Shown here: positions 1 to 8,290 of the stretch, in pieces | Layout: each line of letters begins with the position of its first letter | How positions within the stretch are numbered: position 1 is the stretch's first letter | Origin: Streptomyces sp. ISL-87 | Lineage (GTDB): Bacteria; Actinomycetota; Actinomycetes; Streptomycetales; Streptomycetaceae | Direction: 5' to 3' | NCBI RefSeq assembly: GCF_018614095.1 | Contig: NZ_JAGGOY010000046.1 | Span: 30,795-94,794, forward strand | Length of the DNA stretch: 64,000 bases | The notes under the pieces: generated by a model | What the model saw: only the letters and a program-made list of their open reading frames with translations | The model's database searches: none | What the model was told of the DNA's origin: nothing | Made by a program: the position numbers and the translations under genes

Positions 1-638
1 ACGAGGGCGGCGAAGGCGCGGCGCTCCTGGTCGAGGACGGCGGTGAGGCGGCTCTGCAGACCATCGGCCCACGGGGCGAGGAAGGGGTATTGGGCTACGG
101 CCTCAATGCTCCGTGCCAGGTAGGAGTGCAGCCGGCGCCAGTGCTCGTGACGTCGGGACCGGACATTGCGGGCGCGGTCGTACCGCTCGCGCTGCTCGTA
201 GCGATCGTCGTCGTCTTCATCCTCCTCGTTGTCGGAGGCGGCGGTTCGGGGCGGGTACTCACCGGTGGCGAGGGCGTCGGCGGCGTCACGCTCGGCCTCG
301 ATGTCTTCCTCGTCCAGGGGCTTCCGGTCGAGCCAGACGCGGAGAGCGTCCACGTCGATGACGGCTGCTCCGAGCGGCAGGATGGGGCTGTCCGTGGGCA
401 GCGGCCAGCGGCAGCTCGTACAGAGCCGCTCCACGGCTTCGCCGAACGGGATGTCGAGCTCCTTGACGGAGGCGGCTGATCGCAGGGTCCCGCACGCCGG
501 GCTCCCGTGGAGCTTGCCCTTGCCCGATGCTGAGGCGTGGCAGGTGATGAGGATGTCCCGGGTCGGCCCGAGGGGGACCTCAGGCGCGAACGTGGAACCG
601 AGCGGGACGTGACGAAGCTCACCGTTAGTCGAGGCCAT
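1..638 (-). CDS. Hypothetical protein, partial (runs off left edge)
   Basis: An open frame reads leftwards from an ATG at 636-638 to base 3 without a stop, so at least 212 residues are coded and the C-terminus lies outside the window. The translation starts MASTNGELRHVPLGS and has two Cys-bearing segments (ITCHASA, then LCTSCRWPL) separated by about 45 residues, possibly metal-binding. Later there is a very acidic stretch (NEEDEDDDD) followed by a basic, Arg-rich helix-like region. I recognise no family. Codon usage is GC-rich but less extreme than in the genes further right. It sits inside the stretch left of a tRNA-derived attachment site, so it is probably cargo of an integrated element. 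No clear Shine-Dalgarno is visible, so the exact start is uncertain. Confidence 0.6.
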   Translation of the reverse strand, partial: MASTNGELRHVPLGSTFAPEVPLGPTRDILITCHASASGKGKLHGSPACGTLRSAASVKELDIPFGEAVERLCTSCRWPLPTDSPILPLGAAVIDVDALRVWLDRKPLDEEDIEAERDAADALATGEYPPRTAASDNEEDEDDDDRYEQRERYDRARNVRSRRHEHWRRLHSYLARSIEAVAQYPFLAPWADGLQSRLTAVLDQERRAFAAL

Positions 639-747
639 GCCGGCAGGCTATGTGCAGGCACTGACAGTCCGCCGGGTAAACCAGCCCATCCACCCGGCAG
701 TGGACCAGACTCGACGGCGGAGGTGTCTGGCCGCCAGCGCGGTGTCC

Positions 748-767
748 TGGGGACCAGTTGGGGACCA
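748..767 (+). repeat. Paired TGGGGACCA repeats, left arm (putative integrase arm sites)
   Basis: TGGGGACCA occurs at 748-756 and again at 759-767, with an 11-bp period. The same arrangement, TGGGGACC then TGGCGACCA with identical 11-bp spacing and orientation, occurs at 969-988 on the other side of the tRNA fragment. Short direct repeats flanking a tRNA-derived core are typical of arm-type binding sites of tyrosine integrases; that role is inferred. Confidence 0.45.
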
Positions 768-780
768 TGCGATGGAAGCG

Positions 781-811
781 GTGGTGCACGAAACGCCTCC
801 CTGTGCACCAC
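781..811. repeat. Perfect 9-bp inverted repeat left of the att core
   Basis: GTGGTGCAC (781-789) and GTGCACCAC (803-811) form a perfect dyad with a 13-bp spacer. A second small dyad, CCGGAT-A-ATCCGG, lies at 838-850. Both lie between the putative arm repeats and the tRNA-derived core. They could be protein-binding sites, for example for excisionase or a repressor, but nothing in the sequence proves this. Confidence 0.4.
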
Positions 812-863
812 TTGCGCCCCAGATAAGTGTAATATGTCCGGATAATCCGGGTCACCTGCACAT

Positions 864-906
864 CTGGGGGTCAAGGGGTCGCAGGTTCAAATCCTGTCGT
901 CCCGAC
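864..906 (+). other. att site: 3' part of a tRNA-Pro(GGG) gene
   Basis: These 43 bases correspond to the 3' part of a tRNA: anticodon loop CTGGGGG (anticodon GGG), the 3' half of the anticodon stem (TCAAG), variable loop, a complete T arm with GGTTCAAATCC, and the acceptor 3' strand GTCCCGA plus C. The bases left of 864 do not continue into a D arm or 5' acceptor strand, so there is no intact tRNA here. Actinomycete integrative elements of the pSAM2 type use the 3' end of tRNA-Pro as attB, so this is best read as the distal attachment site left by integration. The intact tRNA should lie beyond the left edge. Confidence 0.7.
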
Positions 907-925
907 TTGAAAGAGTCGCAGGTCA

Positions 926-957
926 GGGGCCGTTTCAGAGCAATCTGAAACGGCCCC
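926..957. terminator. Strong hairpin terminator after the tRNA fragment
   Basis: A perfect 14-bp stem (926-939 with 944-957) closed by a GCAA tetraloop is followed by a T run at 965-969. It lies 20 bases after the tRNA 3' end, as expected for the original tRNA terminator or an element-borne copy of it. Confidence 0.8.
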
Positions 958-968
958 TTGATCGTTTT

Positions 969-988
969 TGGGGACCGCTTGGCGACCA
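969..988 (+). repeat. Paired TGGGGACC / TGGCGACCA repeats, right arm
   Basis: TGGGGACC at 969-976 and TGGCGACCA at 980-988 repeat the motif pair seen at 748-767 with the same 11-bp period and orientation. Arm-like repeats on both sides of the core make this locus look like a complete attP rather than a simple attR. The rest of 989-1302 holds no convincing gene; its last 40 bases are markedly AT-richer. Confidence 0.45.
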
Positions 989-1302
989 GCGGCGCGATGG
1001 GGTCATCTGGGACTGCGTCAGGATCCGGCCGCTGTCGGGGGGAACCGCGCTGCGAGCTGTTGCGGCGGATGTGATCGACGGTCAGTCAGGATATCGTTGC
1101 CGGCCACTGGGCGTAGAGGACCGTCGCCACCGCCGCCACCGCCGCCGTGGCCGTCAAGCCCGCCCCGGCACTCGCCCTCCCGGCCACCGCGCCCGCTGTG
1201 GCCGCCGGCAGAGGGGAGCCGATCGTTGTATTCGACGTACCCGTGACCAGCGAGACCCGCCCGCTCCGTTAGCATGTTCGAACTCGCAACGATCGCCTTG
1301 AA

Positions 1303-2685
1303 ATGTATAAATCGGCTGAAAATTTGAAATCTACGATATCGCGGATGTTCTCGCGAATAAGCGGCAGAAACGGATTCGCCGCGTGGCGTCAACCACGGGT
1401 CGTGCTGTGGGCCGCGATAAGTGTGGTGGCCCTCGGATTCCTCATCGCACTGGAGATCTCCGCGCGTCGGTACGGCGTACGGGGGCCGATGACCAACCAG
1501 GTGCGAGAGGTGATATTCGCCCCCAAATCAGGGCCGCTGTTGTACGCCGGTATGGCGCTGATGATGGTGGTGCTCACCCCGCGGCAGCGGTTCGTCGCGG
1601 CCGGCGCCGCGATCGGCATCGACGTCGTCTTCTGGCTCGTACGGTGGGCGGTCGACGCCAAGATGATGGCCGGCAACGGAGCGTTGTGGGTGGTCTTGGC
1701 CCATGGCGTCATCGCTGTCACGCGCCGCACCGGCCGGGACCGTGTCCTGCTGCTGAAAGGCGTCGGACTGGGCCTGCTGCTGGTGGCCGGCCGCAAGACC
1801 GGCGACATCTGGCTGCTGATCACGTCGAAGAGCCGTCCGGTGGTGCTCGACCAGTACGTGGCAGCCGCCGATCACGCGTTGGGCAGCCCGTCGTGGCTGG
1901 TGGGCCGGATCGTCCAAGCCACCGGCACGGTCGGCGCCCACGTTCTCGACTGGGTCTACGTTCAGCTCGGGGTGGCCGCGGTCGCCGTCGCGCTGTACCA
2001 ATTGCGCAACGTGGCGGTCGAGCGCCGCTTCCCGGGCCATCATCTGGTGCGCACTTTCCTGGTCATCGGTCTGCTCGGGCCGGCCATCTACATGATCTAC
2101 CCGGTGGTCGGACCGGTCTTCGCCTACGGCGCCGACGGCGGGCACTGGGCGGTGGCCAACCTGTGGCCGGACACGCCGCCGCCCGTCACCACCCCGCACC
2201 CGATGCCCTTCGACGGGATCACCCCGCGCAACTGCATGCCCAGCCTGCACACAGCGTGGGCCACCGCGATCTTCATTCATTCCCGCAAGGGCCCCCGGGC
2301 TCTGCAATTCGCAGGCGCGTTCTGGCTGATCGCCACGCTCGGCGCAACGCTGGGCTTCGGCTACCACTACGGCGCGGACATCGTCGCCGGCGTGGTGTTC
2401 ACGCTCACGATCGAGACGGCGCTGCGCGCGCTCGACCGCGGTTGGGACCGGCCGGGAATCCAGCTGGTCGTCTACGGCGCCGCGGTCTTCGCTGCGCTCT
2501 TGGCGTCGTATCGCTATCTGTCCATGGAGATGGCCGGACATCCGTGGGTCTTCGGGCCGCTGCTCATTCTGGCGATGACCTCAGTGGTCTACGGCTACGT
2601 GCGAACCACCAGGAGGTGGGGACGGAAGGCCGCGTCGGCGCATCTGCCGGCACCGCGACGCGAACCACAGCCCGAACTGGTTTGA
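1303..2685 (+). CDS. PAP2-superfamily membrane phosphatase/transferase
   Basis: The protein is 460 residues with many hydrophobic helices and a PAP2-like C-terminal half. The motif PRNCMPSLHTAW matches the PSxxH block, and GYHYGADIVAG matches the final H-x3-D block; together these supply the two catalytic histidines and the aspartate. The overall layout (RNCMPSLH preceded by a long membrane part) resembles the inositol-phosphorylceramide synthase/AUR1-like branch. It probably acts on a lipid phosphate at the outer face of the membrane; the substrate is unknown. The ATG at 1303 lies in an AT-rich stretch with no good Shine-Dalgarno, so an internal start such as the ATG at 1345 is possible. The N-terminal 25 residues look less GC-biased than the rest. 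Confidence 0.85.
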   Translation: MYKSAENLKSTISRMFSRISGRNGFAAWRQPRVVLWAAISVVALGFLIALEISARRYGVRGPMTNQVREVIFAPKSGPLLYAGMALMMVVLTPRQRFVAAGAAIGIDVVFWLVRWAVDAKMMAGNGALWVVLAHGVIAVTRRTGRDRVLLLKGVGLGLLLVAGRKTGDIWLLITSKSRPVVLDQYVAAADHALGSPSWLVGRIVQATGTVGAHVLDWVYVQLGVAAVAVALYQLRNVAVERRFPGHHLVRTFLVIGLLGPAIYMIYPVVGPVFAYGADGGHWAVANLWPDTPPPVTTPHPMPFDGITPRNCMPSLHTAWATAIFIHSRKGPRALQFAGAFWLIATLGATLGFGYHYGADIVAGVVFTLTIETALRALDRGWDRPGIQLVVYGAAVFAALLASYRYLSMEMAGHPWVFGPLLILAMTSVVYGYVRTTRRWGRKAASAHLPAPRREPQPELV

Positions 2686-2739
2686 GTCATGTTGCAGCGA
2701 GTCGTGGGCTGAGCACCGAGGCACCATCGTGATGGTCGC

Positions 2740-2768
2740 GGCCGTATCGGAGATTCTCCGGTACGGCC
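2740..2768. terminator. Bidirectional hairpin between convergent genes
   Basis: Arms 2740-2752 and 2756-2768 pair over 13 bp with one G-T wobble around an ATT loop. The hairpin sits between the stop of the PAP2 gene and the stop of the oppositely oriented gene at 2811 and is followed by a T-rich tail, so it can serve both. Confidence 0.7.
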
Positions 2769-2810
2769 TCTCCTCGTTTTCGCCGTCGCCGGGCTCGGTG
2801 GCGCGGTGGC

Positions 2811-3533
2811 TCAGCGGTAGCGAACGGCGGCCGCCGCGAAGGGCGCCGCGTGCGCTGGGACCGAGGCGAGGACGGCGACCCACGAGCCGTCGGTGAACTC
2901 GATGTCCATGCGCCCCTTCTGGAGCACTCCCGTCGGGTTGGCGCGCAGCGCGGCGACCGCCGGCCGCGGTGCTTCCCAGTACTGCTTCATGACCGGCGTC
3001 GACTGCCACAGCGGTGAGACGTCGCTCAGGCCGAACCAGCGCCGGTCGGTGACCGCGAGTACGCCGGTGACCGAGCCCCGCGCGTCGGCGCGGCTGACGA
3101 GGAAGTGCCCGGCCGCGCTCTGCCAGCCGCCCTCCATGCCCTTGCCGTGCATCAGCCGCGTGCCGAGACCGTCCAGGGCGTCGGGTGCGCGGTCGGGCGC
3201 GTCCGCGGCGGCGGCCGGCTTGGACTGCCGGGGATCGAGTACGCGCGCCCTGACCAGTTGCCGCAGCGGACGGGGGAGCTTCGCCTCGATCCGCTGGCCG
3301 AGCGCAGACGGCTCCGCCGGGGCGAGGAGGGCCTCCGGAGGGTGCGGCACGCTGGGGGCGAGTTCGTAGGAACACGCCGCGATGAGCCGTTCACCCTGGT
3401 GCACGAACCTCGCCGCCTGCTCACGCACTGCCTGGTTCAACGTGCCTGCTCCTGTTCTGGTGGTGGGCCGCGATGGGCCGGTGGGACGGATTCCGGTGCC
3501 TGGGGTGATTGTGCCCTGAGGGGCGGTCTTCAT
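2811..3533 (-). CDS. Conserved-type hypothetical protein
   Basis: The frame codes for 240 residues from the ATG at 3533; a GTG two codons upstream (3539) is an alternative start. The N-terminus is Pro/Thr-rich and disordered. From about residue 35 it looks globular (LNQAVREQAARFVHQGERL, then TGVLAVTDRRWFGL and later MDIEFTDGSWVAVLAS), with strand-rich patterns that recall membrane-associated PH-like or GRAM-like folds. No signal peptide or membrane helix is apparent. I do not recognise the family. It stands alone, convergent with the PAP2 gene and divergent from the conservon. The 298 bases upstream to the conservon hold no further gene that I can support. Confidence 0.7.
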   Translation of the reverse strand: MKTAPQGTITPGTGIRPTGPSRPTTRTGAGTLNQAVREQAARFVHQGERLIAACSYELAPSVPHPPEALLAPAEPSALGQRIEAKLPRPLRQLVRARVLDPRQSKPAAAADAPDRAPDALDGLGTRLMHGKGMEGGWQSAAGHFLVSRADARGSVTGVLAVTDRRWFGLSDVSPLWQSTPVMKQYWEAPRPAVAALRANPTGVLQKGRMDIEFTDGSWVAVLASVPAHAAPFAAAAVRYR

Positions 3534-3831
3534 GATCACCGGGCTGTCCCCGGCCGAACGGCCGGACGGGAATCGGCCGATCCCGGGGCGGTGCCGTGCC
3601 GCCCCGTCCCCGAATCCGGTGTGGGCACCGACCGCGCCCTGAAAGCACGGCAGATGGCCGGGGAGCCCTGAAGGCCGGTCAAGGACGCCGACGGGTTTCG
3701 GCCAGATCCCGCAGCGTCAACAGGCCTGACAGGTCCAGATCATGAGCCACTGTCAAGACCCGTGCGCAAAGCCGCTAAGCTTCCGGGCCGTTGTCCTATG
3801 ATCATTCAATTTCGATCGTTTGAGGGTTCTG

Positions 3832-5505
3832 ATGGTTCGAGTGGGATCGTCGCCCGGAAGTCCAGGGCCCACCTCACCCACCGTATGGGCGCTGCCCGCC
3901 CTGGTCACCGCGGCCGTCGCCGCGATCGCCGTGGCACTGGTGTCCGCACCTGCCCGCACCCCCGTCGCCTGGGTCGGTGCCGTGGCCTTCGTCGCCGTAG
4001 CCCTCTCCTGCGGTGAGGCCGCCCGGCGCGGCAAGGCGGTGGCCGCACTCCGGGCCACGGTCGCCGCGCAGGAGGCGGCCCTGTCGCGGCAGGAGGCCGA
4101 GACCGTACGGCTGGCCGAGGCGCTGCTGCCCGAGGTCGTGGAGCGCCTGGGCAAGGGGGAGTTCCCCGAGGAGGTGCTCGCCTCCCTGGAGGACCCCGAT
4201 GCCTACGAGCCCGGCCTGACCCGGGAGTTCAGGTCGGCTCACCTCGCCGTGCTGCGCTCCGTCCTCGACGCCGTCGTCGCCGAGGAGGACCTGCGCGACT
4301 CGGCCCAGCGGGCGTTCGTGAACATCGCCCGCCGCGTCCAGGCCATCGTGCACCAGCAGGCGCAGGAGCTCCGGGAGATGGAGGACCGGCACGGCCACAG
4401 CCCGGACGTGTTCGGCGACCTGCTGCGCCTCGACCACGGCACGGCGCTCATCGGCCGCCTCGCCGACTCCATCGCCGTACTCGGTGGCGCGCGGCCCGGC
4501 CGCCAGTGGAACAAGGCCGTCCCGCTGTACAGCGTGCTGCGCGGCGCCATGTCGCGGATCATCGACTACCAGCGTGTCGAGCTCCACTCGGTCTCGCAGG
4601 TCGCCGTCGTCGGACCCGCAGTCGAACCGCTCATCCACGCACTGGCGGAGCTGCTGGACAACGCCACGCGCTACTCCCCGCCGCAGACCAAGGTCCACCT
4701 GACCGCCGTCGACGTGAACTCGGGCATCGCCGTCGAGATCGAGGACGGCGGCGTGAGCATGAGCGAGGAGGCCCGCAGCCGGGCCGAGCGCATGCTCCGC
4801 CAGGCGCAGCAGGGCATCGACCTCAACGACCTCGGTGAGACGCCGCGCCTGGGCCTGGCCGTCGTCGGCCGGCTCTCGCAGGCGTACAACTTCCAGGTCT
4901 CGCTGCGTTCCTCGGCCTACGGCGGGGTGCGCGCCGTCCTGATCATCCCGCAGGAGCTGATCACCACCACCGCGGCCGCGACCGGCGTCGCGCACGGTAT
5001 CGGCACCTCCTCGGGCCCCAGGGCGGCCCTGGCACCGGCGTCCGGACCGACCGCAGGGCCCACCGCCGGACCGTCCACCGGACCCACCGCCGGACCGACC
5101 ACCCGGCCCACCCCCGGAGGGAACGGCGAACCGGCCGCCGCCCGGCCGCAGCAGCCCCGGCGGGCCACCGGCCCGCGGATCGACGCAGCCCCCGACGAGG
5201 TACCCGCCGTGACCGAGCGGACCCCGAACGGCCTGCCCCAGCGACGCCGCAAGGCCCGCGCGGTGGTGCCCGACCTGCCCCATGCCACGGACCGGATCAT
5301 CGCCGCAGCCGCGGCGACCGCGGCGGCCGCCGACCGGGCCGGATCCGATCCCGATCCCCAGCCCGAGGTGCAGCCCGGGATGTGGCTGGCCGCCTTCCAG
5401 GGCGGCCTGTCGGGGGACAGCCAGACCGCCGCAAGCCGGACCGGCGGAGCAAGCCAGAACACAGACGCCTCGCCGGACTCGGCGAGCAAGGGGGAACAGC
5501 CATGA
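3832..5505 (+). CDS. cvnA: Conservon histidine-kinase-like sensor (CvnA)
   Basis: Two N-terminal membrane helices (about residues 10-65) are followed by a coiled-coil-like segment, an H-box-like LDHGTALIGR and a HATPase domain with N-box ELLDNATRYSPP and G-box PRLGLAVVGRLS. The last 170 residues are Pro/Ala/Gly-rich and disordered, with GPTAGP repeats. In Streptomyces conservons CvnA forms a membrane-linked complex with CvnB, C and D that resembles a GPCR/G-protein switch. The ATG at 3832 is preferred over the TTG at 3820 because GAGGG lies 5 nt upstream of it. The stop overlaps the cvnB start (ATGA). It is the first gene of a five-gene operon. Confidence 0.92.
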   Translation: MVRVGSSPGSPGPTSPTVWALPALVTAAVAAIAVALVSAPARTPVAWVGAVAFVAVALSCGEAARRGKAVAALRATVAAQEAALSRQEAETVRLAEALLPEVVERLGKGEFPEEVLASLEDPDAYEPGLTREFRSAHLAVLRSVLDAVVAEEDLRDSAQRAFVNIARRVQAIVHQQAQELREMEDRHGHSPDVFGDLLRLDHGTALIGRLADSIAVLGGARPGRQWNKAVPLYSVLRGAMSRIIDYQRVELHSVSQVAVVGPAVEPLIHALAELLDNATRYSPPQTKVHLTAVDVNSGIAVEIEDGGVSMSEEARSRAERMLRQAQQGIDLNDLGETPRLGLAVVGRLSQAYNFQVSLRSSAYGGVRAVLIIPQELITTTAAATGVAHGIGTSSGPRAALAPASGPTAGPTAGPSTGPTAGPTTRPTPGGNGEPAAARPQQPRRATGPRIDAAPDEVPAVTERTPNGLPQRRRKARAVVPDLPHATDRIIAAAAATAAAADRAGSDPDPQPEVQPGMWLAAFQGGLSGDSQTAASRTGGASQNTDASPDSASKGEQP

Positions 5506-5909
5506 GTCAGCAGCAGACCAATATGGACTGGATGCTCAAGGACCTGGCCGAGAGCGTTCCGCAGACCCGCCATGTCATCGTGCTCTCCGCCGACGGTCTG
5601 CGCATGGCGCAGTACGGCGCGGAGACCGACACCGCGGACCGGCTCGCCGCCGCCTGCGCCGGGCTGCAGAGCCTCGCCGGCGCGGTCGCCTCCGAACTCC
5701 CGCACAGCAACGGGCGCATGCGGCTCGTCGTGATCGAGATGGACGGCGGCTTCTTCTACCTGATGGCGGCCGGTGCCGGCGCCTACCTTGCCGTACTGGC
5801 CGACGAAGGTGTCGACGCCGGCCTGATGGGCCAGCGGATGCGCGACCTGGTCGCCCGGATCGGAGAGCACCTCAGCAGCCCGCCGCGCCACGATGGGCAG
5901 CCCGCGTGA
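5502..5909 (+). CDS. cvnB: Conservon roadblock/LC7 protein (CvnB)
   Basis: The 135-residue protein fits the roadblock/LC7 family: TRHVIVLSADGLRMAQ near the start, then a long helix and the strand segments MRLVVIEMDGGFFYLMAAG and GAYLAVLAD. Such proteins act as partners or activators of small GTPases. Here the partner is expected to be the CvnD GTPase two genes downstream, tethered near the CvnA sensor. The start ATG overlaps the cvnA stop in an ATGA junction, and its own stop overlaps the cvnC GTG, implying translational coupling. Confidence 0.93.
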   Translation: MSQQQTNMDWMLKDLAESVPQTRHVIVLSADGLRMAQYGAETDTADRLAAACAGLQSLAGAVASELPHSNGRMRLVVIEMDGGFFYLMAAGAGAYLAVLADEGVDAGLMGQRMRDLVARIGEHLSSPPRHDGQPA

Positions 5910-6268
5910 AGGACCCGGGCCGGGATTGGGAGGACGGCACCCCCGAACGGCTCTACGTGATCACGGGCGGTCGCAGCGGGCCGTTACAGTCCACCACCAC
6001 CCTCGACCTGGTGACCCTGATCATCGCCAGGTCGGGGCCCAGGCCCGGGATGCAGCCGGAGCACGCGGCGATCATGCGGCTGTGCCAGTCGCCGCTCTCG
6101 GTGGCCGAGGTATCCGCGTACCTCGGCCTGCCGGTGAGCGTGGTCACCGTACTCCTCGGTGACCTGCTCGCCGCGCAGCAGGTGATCTCACGCCCACCCG
6201 TCGCCCCCGCCCAACTCCCGGACCTGGCACTGATTGAGGCAGTCATCGATGGACTTCGAAAGCTCTGA
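5906..6268 (+). CDS. cvnC: Conservon DUF742 protein (CvnC)
   Basis: The 120-residue protein begins at GTG 5906 inside the cvnB stop (GTGA). It shows the DUF742 pattern: ERLYVITGGRS early, then a winged-helix-like region (MRLCQSPLSVAEVSAYLGLP, VTVLLGDLLAAQQV) and the end LIEAVIDGLRKL. Conservon DUF742 proteins are thought to bridge sensor and GTPase. An in-frame TTA codon at 5984-5986 (Leu27) makes its translation potentially dependent on the developmental tRNA BldA. It overlaps cvnD by 20 bases. Confidence 0.92.
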   Translation: MKDPGRDWEDGTPERLYVITGGRSGPLQSTTTLDLVTLIIARSGPRPGMQPEHAAIMRLCQSPLSVAEVSAYLGLPVSVVTVLLGDLLAAQQVISRPPVAPAQLPDLALIEAVIDGLRKL

Positions 6269-6893
6269 CCCTCCCGCGGCTCCCGGGAGCCACCCCCAGG
6301 CGGGGCCGCGGCGCGAGGACGCACTGCCGGCCACGGCCGCCGCCGCAGTCAAGGTGGTGATCGTGGGCGGCTTCGGGGTCGGCAAGACGACCCTGGTCGG
6401 CTCGGTCAGCGAGATCCGGCCACTGACCACCGAGGAGACGATGACCCAGGCCGGGGTCGGCGTCGACGACACGGTGGGCGTGGAGCGCAAGAGCTCCACC
6501 ACCGTGGCGATGGACTTCGGCCGCATCAGCATCAACGAGGAGCTGGTGCTGTACCTCTTCGGCACCCCCGGCCAGGAACGCTTCTGGTTCCTGTGGCACG
6601 GCCTGTTCGAGGGCGCCCTGGGCGCGGTGGTGCTGGTGGACACCCGCAGGCTGGAGGTCAGCTTCGACGTGATCGGCCGGCTGGAGGAGCGCGGCGTGCC
6701 GTTCGTCGTCGCCGTCAACTCCTTCCCCGACGCGCCCGAGCACCCCGTGGAGGAGCTGCGCGCCGCCCTCGACCTGCCCGCGTCCGTACCGCTGGTCCTC
6801 TGCGACGCGCGGCGGCGCGACTCCAGCCGTGACGTCCTGATGACGCTGATGCGCTATCTGCACTCCCTCGCCGTGACCCCGGAGGCATTGTGA
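6249..6893 (+). CDS. cvnD: Conservon Ras-like GTPase (CvnD)
   Basis: The P-loop GGFGVGKTT lies at residues 40-48, the switch II element LFGTPGQERF follows, and VAVNSF takes the place of the NKxD base-recognition motif. This is the usual conservon G-protein pattern of MglA/Rab-like proteins. The ATG at 6249 is chosen over the TTG at 6234; the gene starts inside cvnC and ends in a GTGA overlap with the P450 gene. It probably cycles between GDP and GTP states to pass a signal from CvnA to the P450 or other effectors. Confidence 0.93.
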   Translation: MDFESSDPPAAPGSHPQAGPRREDALPATAAAAVKVVIVGGFGVGKTTLVGSVSEIRPLTTEETMTQAGVGVDDTVGVERKSSTTVAMDFGRISINEELVLYLFGTPGQERFWFLWHGLFEGALGAVVLVDTRRLEVSFDVIGRLEERGVPFVVAVNSFPDAPEHPVEELRAALDLPASVPLVLCDARRRDSSRDVLMTLMRYLHSLAVTPEAL

Positions 6894-8275
6894 GCACCCC
6901 CCCGACCGATCAGCAGGGCTTCGCCGCCCCGCCGCCGGGCTGCCCGGCGCACCGGCTCTACGGCCCCGAGGCCGAGGCCGACCCGACGGGCCTCTACGAG
7001 AAGCTGCGCGCCGAGCACGGCGCGGTGGCGCCCGTCCTGGTCCAGGGCGATCTGCCGGCCTGGCTGGTGCTGGGCCACCGCGAGAACCTGGACGTGGCGC
7101 GCACCCCGTCCCGGTTCTCCCGCGACCCGCGCCGCTGGCGGGACATGCAGGAGGGCAACGTCCCCCCGGACCACCCGCTGACCCCGGTCGCCGCATGGCA
7201 GCCCGTGTGCAACTTCCAGGACGGGCCCGAACACGAGCGGCTGCGCGGCGCCGTCACCGAGTCCCTGGAGCGCTTCGACCGGCGCGGCGTCCGCCGCTAC
7301 GTGACACGCTTCGCCAACCAGCTGATCGACGCGTTCGCGGAGACCGGACGGGCCGATCTGGTACGGGACTTCGCCGAGCCGCTGCCGATGCTGGTGATGA
7401 CCCAGCTGGTCGGCATGCCGGACTCGTACGGTCCACGCCTGGTGGAAGCCGCCCGCGACATGATCAAGGGCACCGAGACGGCGGTCTCCAGCAACGCGTA
7501 CGTCACGGAGGCGCTGCAGCAGCTGGTCGAGCGCAAGCGGGCCGCCCCCGGCCGGGACTTCACCTCCTGGCTGCTGGAGCACTCCACCTCGCTCACCGAG
7601 GCCGAGATCATCGAGCATCTGCGGCTGGTGCTGATCGCGGCGTTCGAGACGACCGCCAACCTGATCGCGAACACCCTGCGGCTGGTCCTGACGGACCGCC
7701 GCTTCCGCGCGAACCTCTCCGGCGGTCACATGACCCTGCCCGACGCGCTGGAACAGGTGCTGTGGGACGAGCCGCCGCTCACCACGATCCTGGGGCGCTG
7801 GGCCACCGGCGACACGGAGCTGGGCGGGCAGCGGATCAAGGCCGGCGACATGCTGCTGCTGGGGCTCGCCGCGGGCAACGCGGACCCCGAGATCCGGCCG
7901 GATCTGACGCTGCCGGTGCACGGAAACCGTTCACACCTGGCGTTCAGCGGCGGCCCCCACGAGTGCCCCGGCCAGGACATCGGCCGGGCCATCGCCGACA
8001 CGGGCATCGACGCCCTGCTGTCGCGGCTGCCCGACCTCGAACTGGCGGTGCACGAGGGCGAGCTGCACTGGGACGCGTCGCTGATGTCACGTCATCTGGT
8101 GGCCCTGCCGGTGACGTTCACCCCGCGTGGCAATGCGGTGACGGCCTCCTCGCGCGCACCCGGCGCGGCGAGGACGCAGCCGCCGTCGGGGGCCGGCGCA
8201 CCGCCCGCTCCCGCGCTACTGCACGAGGTGCGGACGGTACGCCGCTCCTGGTGGGCCCGGCTGCTCGGTCGCTGA
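6890..8275 (+). CDS. cvnE: CYP157-type cytochrome P450 of the conservon (CvnE)
   Basis: The 461-residue P450 has I-helix AAFETTAN (residues 250-257) and heme-binding FSGGPHECPG with Cys359. Where the K-helix ExxR should be, the sequence reads EQVLW (288-292), so the normally conserved Arg is absent. Lack of ExxR is a known peculiarity of the CYP157 family, members of which sit at the end of Streptomyces conservons, so I assign it there. The C-terminal 50 residues are Ala/Pro-rich and end in basic WWARLLGR, perhaps membrane-peripheral. GTG start inside the cvnD stop. It converges on the terpene synthase with a gap of only 15 bases. Whether it hydroxylates a substrate or acts as a regulatory haem protein cannot be told from sequence. 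Confidence 0.9.
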   Translation: MSTPPTDQQGFAAPPPGCPAHRLYGPEAEADPTGLYEKLRAEHGAVAPVLVQGDLPAWLVLGHRENLDVARTPSRFSRDPRRWRDMQEGNVPPDHPLTPVAAWQPVCNFQDGPEHERLRGAVTESLERFDRRGVRRYVTRFANQLIDAFAETGRADLVRDFAEPLPMLVMTQLVGMPDSYGPRLVEAARDMIKGTETAVSSNAYVTEALQQLVERKRAAPGRDFTSWLLEHSTSLTEAEIIEHLRLVLIAAFETTANLIANTLRLVLTDRRFRANLSGGHMTLPDALEQVLWDEPPLTTILGRWATGDTELGGQRIKAGDMLLLGLAAGNADPEIRPDLTLPVHGNRSHLAFSGGPHECPGQDIGRAIADTGIDALLSRLPDLELAVHEGELHWDASLMSRHLVALPVTFTPRGNAVTASSRAPGAARTQPPSGAGAPPAPALLHEVRTVRRSWWARLLGR

Positions 8276-8290
8276 GGCCGGGCCCGGGGC

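Noticed and set aside
864..906. Complete tRNA-Pro gene
   Set aside because: No D arm or 5' acceptor strand precedes the anticodon region; only the 3' part is present.
968..1301. Small ORFs between the att site and the PAP2 gene
   Set aside because: Composition is Pro/Arg-rich in several overlapping frames with no ribosome sites; they look like chance frames in GC-rich DNA.
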